From positions 1-10,256 of the forward strand of contig CAYSPU010000215.1 in assembly GCA_964432995.1 (NCBI GenBank): 10,256 bases of DNA, given 5' to 3'. The position numbers and the translations under genes were made by a program. This document shows positions 1-6,429 of the stretch, in pieces. Below the pieces are notes generated by a model. That model was not told where the DNA came from. It did not search any database and saw nothing but the letters and a program-made list of their open reading frames with translations. How positions within the stretch are numbered: the first letter of the stretch is position 1; each line of letters starts with the position of its first letter. This DNA comes from CAYSPU01 sp964432995 (lineage in GTDB: Bacteria > Verrucomicrobiota > Verrucomicrobiia > Limisphaerales > JAHDYP01).

Positions 1-2190
1 GATGACGTAGTCCGTCCAGTCGGCGCCGACGCGGCTGCGCATGGCGTGGTTTTCCCCGACCGTCAGCCAGCCGTTATTGACGCTGGCGTTCTCCGTGTTG
101 ATCCATTGCTGCAAGCCGCTGTCGAAATCGTCCTCAAACAGGAGCCGGCCGTCGGGCGAGGTCACCTTCAGCCGGGCGAAGCCGCCCCGCTCATTGCTGC
201 TCTCGCGGAACCCAATGCCCCCTCGGCGGATGGTGTCGTCCTGGGTGACATCCACCAACACGCCCTTGACGTAGGTCCGGATCGTTGTGCCGCGCACCTC
301 GATGCGGATGCGATAGGCCGCGTCAGACGCCTCCGGCAGGGCAGCCGACGGCGCGATGCCGAACATTGCCGTGATGGCGCGCCGCACGTCGTGATCTTGG
401 CCAAACTCGCTCGACTTGAACGGCAGTTGCGTGGTGGCGATGACGCGGCCGCCGTTGTCGCAGAATGTCTGGAGCTTCTGCAGGTTCCTCTGCGAGATGA
501 CTTCGCCTCCAGGAATGATGACCACCCGGTATTCCTCCCAGTTCGTGGCGTTGTTCAGGCGCAGCGTCGCATCCTGCACGCGGCAGCGCTCGTCCAGGAT
601 CTCCGGATGCAGGAAGGTGAAATCGCGCCGCACGCGCCCCGTCAGCCGGTCGCTGATCTTCAAGTAGTCGGCCCAGGACGGGGCATCCTTGCCCCAGTTG
701 GGCTGCTGCAGGCCGGGCACATCGAACCGATAGGCCGCCTGCAGCGCCACTACCGGATAGAGCATCCCGATGTCCACCACGTGGCGTCCGCCCTGCAGCA
801 GCAGGCTGCATCGCCCCACGAACTGGTTGTAGGCTGGCAGTTCGGCGCCCCAGCGCGGGTTGCGATGCGAGATTTCCGGAGGAATGTGCATGGCCGCGGG
901 GTCGTACCACATCCCGTGCGGGATGATCAGGCTGGCGCCCCGGGCGAACACTTCCATGGCCGAGCGGTAGAGCATAGCCTTGTCCACGCTGTTGTCCGGG
1001 TAGTTGCCGTAGATCTCGACGGCAGTGACGGGGCGGTCGTAGGTGAAGGCGGCCGAAGTGACCAGTTTGAAGCCGTCGCGGCCGTGACCGTAGTAGTGGA
1101 TCGAGTCGAGCAGGGGGATGTCACAGTGCTCGTAGAACTTGATGTTGTCGCCGCTCACCTCGACCGGTTGCGGCTCGTAATTGCCCGCGGGGTGTCCGGA
1201 CACCTGGATGCCGTGCGCGGCGCACCACTCGTGGATGGTGCGCACGAACCCCTCGCTCATCAGTTCGGCGCGCAGGCCAAACAATGCCACCCGCGCCGCC
1301 TCGGTGTCGGGCCCGATGTCGTACCAGAGCGCCGGATAGAGCAGCGCGGGATCGAAACCGTGCTGGCGCTTGAACTTGTCGTTGAAGCCCGTCGTCCAGG
1401 TGCGTCCGCCCGACGTGTAGACCATCGCGGCGTCATCGAAAAACGACTGGACGATTGTCGTGCCGAAATGCCCTCCGAAGCGCCGGGCGAACTCGTCATA
1501 GGTCAGGGACATCCAGCGTTGGACGGCGTCGGGGTCCAGGTAGTCGACGAAGCCACCCTCGGTAACGCAGGTGAAGAGCATGATCTTCCATGTGCCGGAG
1601 GGCGCGTCCCATCGCAGAGAGCCGTCGGTGATGAACTCGGCCAGGTTCAACCGCTGGAACGTCCGGGTTTCCATCGCCACCGCCGCCATGAGCTGCCCTT
1701 CAGGGACAGGCGAGTGGATGGCTCGCGGTCCGGCAACCTCCTGTTCGACCTTGCGGAGGTTCTTGAGCATGCTGTCCGGATACTGCGCCGCCAGGCGTCC
1801 GCCAGCCGTGCCGGTCGGAAAGTTGATGTCGTCGTAGAAGATGACCTTGAGACCGAGCTGCTCCGCCATCTCCAACATCAAGCCATAGCGCTCGAAATAC
1901 TCGTCCGTCAGGTAATCCGGCTTGGCGGTGCGGAGGGTGAGCGGCGCGAAGCCGCCGAAGCCGCACCGATCGCGCATGGCCTGGATCTGCTCGCGCAGAG
2001 CGGCCGGATCGAGCGGGGCGTTGAGCCAGTAGAGTGGCCGGGAGCGATACTCCGCCGGTGGGTCCTTGAACCGGGCCGCCAGGCCCTCCGCGGCGGCCAC
2101 CAGCGGAGATGCGCCCGGCCAGGCCAGCCACAGCACCAGGATCGAATGAGTGAATCGGGACTTCCGGCACCGCTGCTCTGCAAGGCTCAT
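1..2190 (-). CDS. GH106-like (alpha-L-rhamnosidase-type) secreted glycoside hydrolase, 3' end outside window
   Basis: I translated the minus strand from the ATG at 2190: 730 codons run to base 1 without a stop, so the C-terminus is missing. The N-terminus is basic then hydrophobic (HSILVLWLAW, then SPLVAAAEG, residues 16-36), a likely signal peptide for export. Residues 48-131 hold the start of a TIM barrel typical of the GH106/PF17132 group: RPLYWLNAPLD, then GFGGFAPL, then VIFYDDINFPTGTAGG. Further barrel motifs are SFFDDAAM (249-256) and VEIYGNYPDN (391-400). A Rossmann/GATase-like segment follows (VVIIPGGEVIS, 556-566), as in related multidomain hydrolases. From about 627 the protein is ConA-like. 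The family usually removes terminal alpha-L-rhamnose from plant or microbial polysaccharides; substrate and catalytic acids cannot be assigned here. No Shine-Dalgarno is visible. The start was chosen because it gives the signal peptide. A related unassigned TIM-barrel hydrolase family is the main alternative. Confidence 0.82.
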   Translation of the reverse strand, partial: MSLAEQRCRKSRFTHSILVLWLAWPGASPLVAAAEGLAARFKDPPAEYRSRPLYWLNAPLDPAALREQIQAMRDRCGFGGFAPLTLRTAKPDYLTDEYFERYGLMLEMAEQLGLKVIFYDDINFPTGTAGGRLAAQYPDSMLKNLRKVEQEVAGPRAIHSPVPEGQLMAAVAMETRTFQRLNLAEFITDGSLRWDAPSGTWKIMLFTCVTEGGFVDYLDPDAVQRWMSLTYDEFARRFGGHFGTTIVQSFFDDAAMVYTSGGRTWTTGFNDKFKRQHGFDPALLYPALWYDIGPDTEAARVALFGLRAELMSEGFVRTIHEWCAAHGIQVSGHPAGNYEPQPVEVSGDNIKFYEHCDIPLLDSIHYYGHGRDGFKLVTSAAFTYDRPVTAVEIYGNYPDNSVDKAMLYRSAMEVFARGASLIIPHGMWYDPAAMHIPPEISHRNPRWGAELPAYNQFVGRCSLLLQGGRHVVDIGMLYPVVALQAAYRFDVPGLQQPNWGKDAPSWADYLKISDRLTGRVRRDFTFLHPEILDERCRVQDATLRLNNATNWEEYRVVIIPGGEVISQRNLQKLQTFCDNGGRVIATTQLPFKSSEFGQDHDVRRAITAMFGIAPSAALPEASDAAYRIRIEVRGTTIRTYVKGVLVDVTQDDTIRRGGIGFRESSNERGGFARLKVTSPDGRLLFEDDFDSGLQQWINTENASVNNGWLTVGENHAMRSRVGADWTDYVI

Positions 2191-2385
2191 GTGCGGCTTT
2201 TTGACATACCCACTGGCCCCTGGCGATCCTGGACAGTGCCTATTCGCCTGCGTGCAGTTTCCAGCGCCACACTGCCGACTCCAGCAACCGCCTGGAGCCG
2301 GATGCGAGCCATGCTGACCACATGCCTATGAAACCTCGATACGAAGAGCGGTTTTCCAATTACGGCCGGGCTTACGACCATCTCC

Positions 2386-3035
2386 TCAAGGCGCAGGTTT
2401 CGATCCCTCCCATCGCACGGTCCAGCTTCCGTCTCGGGGAAAACCGGGGGCGTGGTGGGGCGGAGCTCCACGTGTCGCACCGAAGCTTTGAGGCGAAGGC
2501 GGATCCCATCCGGCCGCCATCATCGCGACGGCGTAGAGCAGGCCGCCGTTGCCGGGGAGATGGGGACACGGCCCGCCGGTGTTCACACCCCGTTGGTCGT
2601 AGTGGTTCTTGTTGCCCGCCTCCTTGAGCAACGCCTCGACCGCGATCTGTGGTTCGCCCACGCGGGCGGCGGCCATCGCCATCCAAGGAAAGTCCCAACC
2701 CCAGCACTTGTTCCAATCCCACGTCTGCCAGACCGTGAGCACGGTGCGATGCGCGGTTTCCCCATCCACGGTGAAGCGGCTCGTGTGCAGCCCGGTCCAC
2801 AGATCGTATCGCCGCGTGACCGCGGTGAGGTCATCCGGTTTCAGGGCCGGCCCATCGGCGTGCACGAACCGCAGGCACGCCAGTTCCTCTTGCGAACGCG
2901 AACCCGAACGGCCTGGCCGCCTTCGTCCGCACGCGGAGCGGTGATGGAGTCAGGCTGAAGTGTCATGGTCGTCATGCTGAACGAGCCGATGATACCGGGC
3001 GAAATGCGCGGCTCCAAGAACCGTTCCGAATGGCT
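2386..3035 (-). pseudogene. Decayed six-hairpin-type glycosidase (frameshift plus probable internal deletion)
   Basis: Two minus-strand frames together read like one protein. The upstream frame gives FLEPRISPGIIGSFSMTTM, then LQPDSITAPRADEGG and QAVRVRV, down to about 2895. The sense then moves to another frame: QEELACLRFVHADGPALKPD, then RYDLWTGLHTSRFTVDGE. This points to loss of one base near 2891-2905. Straight after the N-terminal-domain-like FTVDGE comes catalytic-end sequence: WQTWDWNKCWGWDFPWMAMA, then LPGNGGLLYAVAMMAAGWD, ending APGFPRDGSWTVRWEG and KPAP with a TGA at 2386-2388. From recalled relatives in PVC bacteria (inference), full-length enzymes of this type have several hundred residues between these parts, so an internal deletion is likely. 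The remnant runs in the same direction as the GH106-like gene and lies 195 bp upstream of its start. The upstream limit (about 3035) is approximate. No function is expected. A sequencing or assembly error could explain the frameshift but hardly the missing middle. Confidence 0.68.
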
Positions 3036-3158
3036 GTCAGATGTCCGAGTCAAGTTGAACAGCCATGGTCTGAGGCGCCGCCTCGCTGGGAAGTGGAATG
3101 GCGGTCCCACCGTTTTCGCATGGCTACCGGCGCTGGGCTCGGTCATACTCGTGTCATC

Positions 3159-6014
3159 ATGATGAGCCGCAGCGGGAACTCAGTCCTGATCGCATGCTGG
3201 CTTGGATTCGCGAAGGTGCAAGGGGACGATCCCCGGGCGGCGGTCGTGACAAACACGATCGGCATCGAGTTGGCGTCGATCCCTGCCGGGTCCTTCGTCA
3301 TGGGACACGACCGCGGAGGCGATTGGGACGAAAGTCCGGCCCACACCGTCACGTTCACTCAGGCCTGGCTGATGTCCGCGGGCGAGATCACGCTCGAGCA
3401 GTATCAGCAGTACGCCCCCGCCCACCGCCACCAAACCGACGGCAAAGCCACCGGCGTGAGTTGGCACGAAGCCGCGGCCTTCTGCCGCTGGCTCTCCGAG
3501 AAGGAAGGGAAGCCCTACCGGTTGCCCACCGAAGCCGAATGGGAGTACGCCGCCCGAGCGGGGACCACCACGAAGTTCTGGTCCGGCGACCGGCCCCCGG
3601 CGCCTGACGCCCTGAATCCCTGGGGCCTTCGCGGACTCGGTGACCATGTTCTCGAATGGTGCCACGACTGGCACGGCCCCTACGGCCCACAGCCGCAAAC
3701 CGATCCGGTCGGTCCGGCCGAGGGCCTGACCCGCGTGGTGCGCGGCGGCAAACCCGACGGCAACGATCGGCTCGGCGGTGAGCGAGGCCGCCAAGCCCAG
3801 GATTACCTCGCCTCTGCCAACCGAGCGGGATTGCCACCGGCATTCGGCGCGTCCAGCGGTGTCTCCAGCGGCACCTCGCCGGTCGCCGGCACCTCGACCG
3901 CGCCCGACCGTGAGCAACCGGGATTGGTCGGCATTTTCTACGGAAACGGGGACTTCCGTCGCCCGCTGGAAGTCATCCCTCTCACCCAGGCTCGGAATCG
4001 CTGGGGCGACGAGCGCGGCCGAGACTGGTCGGCGCGCTGGCGTGGCTTGCTCGAAGGACCGATCACCGGTGAGGTGACGTTGCAGCTCAACGCACGCGAT
4101 GGCGTTCGTTGCACCGTTGGCGACAAGGTGGTGATTGACGCGCTGGGCGCGCCCGGCGAGCACACGGGAACCGTGGTTATGGAGAAGGGGCGCCGGGCAC
4201 CGGTGATTCTGGAGTTCGCGTGTCGATCCGGCGGCGCCGAGCTGTCTCTGGCCTGGAGCGGGAGTGACTTGCCATTTGCACCGATCCCCGAGGCGGCGTG
4301 GTCTCATCGCGAATCGCAGCGCGCGGAGGCGGAAGGCGCGTTGATTCGCGAAGGCGGCCTGGCCGCACCAGGCGCCCACGCGGTCGGGTTCCGCGTGGTG
4401 CAGGCGCCCTGGCCGGACACGCCGCCTCAGCCAGCCAGCGTTCCGTTCATCCGCCAGTGCGTGAAGCCGCCCTCCGACGTCGTACAACAGCGCCCTGACC
4501 CGCAACGACCTTACTTCCGCAAACGCTTCCTGCTCCCCATCCCGCCTGACAACAGCCCGGACACCGATATCGCCGCGGCGGGGTTGCATCCGTCCTTCCG
4601 CGAACACAACCACAGCCCGGCATTTGAAGTCTGCCCCAACGGCGACTTACTCCTGGTCATCTACACCTCGTACAGCGAATACGAGCCGGGCGTCAGTCTC
4701 ATGGGGGCGCGGCTCCGCCACGGAGCGGATCTCTGGGAAATGTCCGAGCCGATGTGCGACATTCCCGACGCGAACGACCACGCGCCGCTGCTGTGGACGG
4801 ACTGGAGCGGGAGCGGAGAGCTGTTCTTGTTCTGGGGGTCGCCGGTGATCGAGCGGGGCGGCTTTCCCTTCCAATGGACGACTTCATCCGACAGCGGCGC
4901 GACGTGGGGATCCATCCGCTATCCGGCGTTCGTCGGCCCGATCGGCTCGCATTCGCGCCAGCCGATCAATACCGCCTTGCGCGGACCCGACGGCACCCTC
5001 TATGTCGCCAGCGATGCGGCGGGCGCGTCGTCGGTCCTCTGGACCAGCAAGGATAACGGCGCTTCGTGGGCGGATCCGGGCGGGCGCAGCTTCGGTCGGC
5101 ACACGACCTTCTGTTGGCGCGGGGATGGCGCCATCCTGGGGTTTGGCGGGAAGAACTCGGACTTCGAGGGCTACATGCCACTAGCGATCTCGCGAGACGG
5201 CGGGCGGAGTTACGAGAAGACCAAAACACCGTTCCCGCCCCAAACCAACAACCAACGCCCGAGCGTGCTTCGGTTGGCCAGCGGCCGTCTGTTCTTCACC
5301 GCCGACTTTCAGGATCTCCAGGGCCGAGCCCCCGCCGAAGTCAAAGAGCGGGGCAGCTTTGTGGTGTTGTCCGAGGACGAGGGAAAGAACTGGCGATTCA
5401 AGAAACTGCCCGGCACGTTGCCGCACGAGAATCCGAAGAACCTCGGCGGCGCCACCACGCTGGGCTACAGCGCCGCGCGCCAGGCCCCCAACGGCATGAT
5501 CCACCTCATCACTACCATGAACAACCCCTGCCTCCACTTCGAGTTCAACGAGGCGTGGATCCTGTCGGTCAGCGACCCCCATCCGGGCGCAGGCAACGCG
5601 GAATGGATGCGCTCCCGGGCGACCCGGATCGTTTCCGTTTCGCCGGCCACGGCGAAGTTCCCGGATGGGGCCGTGCGCGCGTCTTGGAGCGGCGGGGTGG
5701 CGGATGACGGCCGGTACCTGCTCGACGGCGAGGAGCGCTGGTTCTATCCGAACGGGGCCAAACAGTACGAGGTCACCTACCGGCTCGGGCGCAAGGCCGG
5801 GGCCGAAATGCTCTGGCAGTCGGACGGCACGCCCGTCTGGCAATGGGAGCACCGGCCCGATGGTACCGGCGTCTGGACGCAATTCTGGGAGAATGGCGCC
5901 AGGAAGTCCGTGTCGACATGGCTGAACCACCAGGCGCATGGCGCGGCTCGGTGTTGGAACCGTGCCGGTCAGGAGATCAGCCATGCCCTGTTCGAGCACG
6001 GCCAGCGCCGGTGA
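3159..6014 (+). CDS. Secreted FGE-like / PA14 / sialidase-like propeller / MORN-tail multidomain protein
   Basis: 951 aa from the ATGATG at 3159; a start at 3030 is possible in frame but adds residues that do not look protein-like. SVLIACWLGFA (residues 8-18) is a weak signal peptide. FGE-sulfatase/SUMF1 domain: IPAGSFVMG, VSWHEAAAFCRWL, then RLPTEAEWEYAARAGT, HVLEWCHDW, RVVRGG, SANRAG (219-224), closing with GFRVVQAP at 410-417. A PA14-like module (about 255-383, from GLVGIFYG to PEAAWSH) sits inside that domain. Residues about 450-807 form a sialidase-like beta-propeller with four Asp boxes: SSDSGATW (576), SKDNGASW (630), SRDGGRSY (678), SEDEGKNW (738). The tail (849-951) has MORN_2/YwqK-like repeats such as WFYPNGAKQYEV and QFWENGARKSVS. 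It probably binds and perhaps cleaves exported glycans. The FGE part lacks the copper-site cysteines, so formylglycine generation is unlikely. No clear ribosome binding site is visible. Confidence 0.9.
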   Translation: MMSRSGNSVLIACWLGFAKVQGDDPRAAVVTNTIGIELASIPAGSFVMGHDRGGDWDESPAHTVTFTQAWLMSAGEITLEQYQQYAPAHRHQTDGKATGVSWHEAAAFCRWLSEKEGKPYRLPTEAEWEYAARAGTTTKFWSGDRPPAPDALNPWGLRGLGDHVLEWCHDWHGPYGPQPQTDPVGPAEGLTRVVRGGKPDGNDRLGGERGRQAQDYLASANRAGLPPAFGASSGVSSGTSPVAGTSTAPDREQPGLVGIFYGNGDFRRPLEVIPLTQARNRWGDERGRDWSARWRGLLEGPITGEVTLQLNARDGVRCTVGDKVVIDALGAPGEHTGTVVMEKGRRAPVILEFACRSGGAELSLAWSGSDLPFAPIPEAAWSHRESQRAEAEGALIREGGLAAPGAHAVGFRVVQAPWPDTPPQPASVPFIRQCVKPPSDVVQQRPDPQRPYFRKRFLLPIPPDNSPDTDIAAAGLHPSFREHNHSPAFEVCPNGDLLLVIYTSYSEYEPGVSLMGARLRHGADLWEMSEPMCDIPDANDHAPLLWTDWSGSGELFLFWGSPVIERGGFPFQWTTSSDSGATWGSIRYPAFVGPIGSHSRQPINTALRGPDGTLYVASDAAGASSVLWTSKDNGASWADPGGRSFGRHTTFCWRGDGAILGFGGKNSDFEGYMPLAISRDGGRSYEKTKTPFPPQTNNQRPSVLRLASGRLFFTADFQDLQGRAPAEVKERGSFVVLSEDEGKNWRFKKLPGTLPHENPKNLGGATTLGYSAARQAPNGMIHLITTMNNPCLHFEFNEAWILSVSDPHPGAGNAEWMRSRATRIVSVSPATAKFPDGAVRASWSGGVADDGRYLLDGEERWFYPNGAKQYEVTYRLGRKAGAEMLWQSDGTPVWQWEHRPDGTGVWTQFWENGARKSVSTWLNHQAHGAARCWNRAGQEISHALFEHGQRR

Positions 6015-6429
6015 TCGCTGTGATGGCCGTCCTCGCGGGCCTGGAACTCGCCTGCGAGGGGGATCCGTGGTTCGCGCACGAATACAGCATCTCGCGGCGC
6101 CCTCGGAGAGGTCGCCCTACCTTGCATGCGAAGTGGTGTCCCAGAATGGGGCGAGGGATTCATGGGTGGAGAGCTCCCAACTTGGCCCCCGGCACTTCGC
6201 CGCACAGACAGCAAACCGCCTTCAGCGATCGGTCCTTCGCATTCCGGTTGCAGCGCCCCTCCGGTTTCAGGCAAGTTCGCTCATCATGAATATGCGGGTT
6301 CCATGGGAGAATCCTCCCGCGGTGCCAGGCACTCGCCCGGCGTTCGGAAGCACCGGAACTCTCTCCGGCCCGCGGGGGACCGGGCATTGTCTTCCCGATT
6401 GCCTCGAGACGCGCCCGTTTCACGGAGCC
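6015..6429. other. 415-bp intergenic leader upstream of the nucleoside hydrolase fusion
   Basis: No credible gene is seen here. The frame of the downstream gene stays open through this stretch, but the residues it would add are Arg/Pro/Ser-rich and do not look like protein, so I place the start at 6430. The only clear structure is the hairpin at 6096-6116. A small 5-bp stem (GGGAG, 6305-6309, with CTCCC, 6314-6318) is probably chance. A promoter for the downstream gene is expected but none could be recognised. Confidence 0.6.
6096..6116. repeat. Strong 8-bp-stem hairpin, possible dispersed intergenic repeat
   Basis: GGCG and CCTC (6096-6104, with one C between them) pair with GAGG and CGCC (6108-6116, with one T between them) around a GGA loop. 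That is eight G-C/A-T pairs interrupted by one C/T mismatch. It lies about 80 bp after the stop of the sialidase-like gene. No T-run follows, so it is not a classical intrinsic terminator. It resembles the short GC-rich palindromic elements scattered between genes in Verrucomicrobiota (recalled, not searched). Confidence 0.45.

Noticed and set aside
2201..2206. TTGACA on the plus strand as a -35 box
   Set aside because: No -10-like sequence lies 16-18 bp downstream, and no plus-strand gene starts nearby.
2279..2297. CTCCAG/CTGGAG 6-bp hairpin with a 7-nt loop downstream of the decayed glycosidase
   Set aside because: The stem is short and no T-run follows on the minus strand; such stems are expected by chance in GC-rich DNA.
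46..2331. A 761-codon open frame on the plus strand
   Set aside because: It lies antisense to the GH106-like gene. Its product is Val/Arg/His-rich with no motif, while the minus strand shows a signal peptide and conserved glycosidase motifs. It is a GC-driven shadow.
2187..2480. A 97-codon minus-strand frame whose stop overlaps the GH106-like ATG
   Set aside because: It overlaps the C-terminal end of the decayed glycosidase in another frame and shows no motif; the ATGA overlap is probably chance.
3180..4613. A 477-codon minus-strand open frame
   Set aside because: It is opposite the FGE/PA14 region, which has clear domain motifs on the plus strand; the minus product shows none.
5938..6429. 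N-terminal extension of the nucleoside hydrolase fusion from upstream ATGs (5938, 6286)
   Set aside because: The extension overlaps the previous gene, is low-complexity in character, and would bury the clear signal peptide that begins at 6430.
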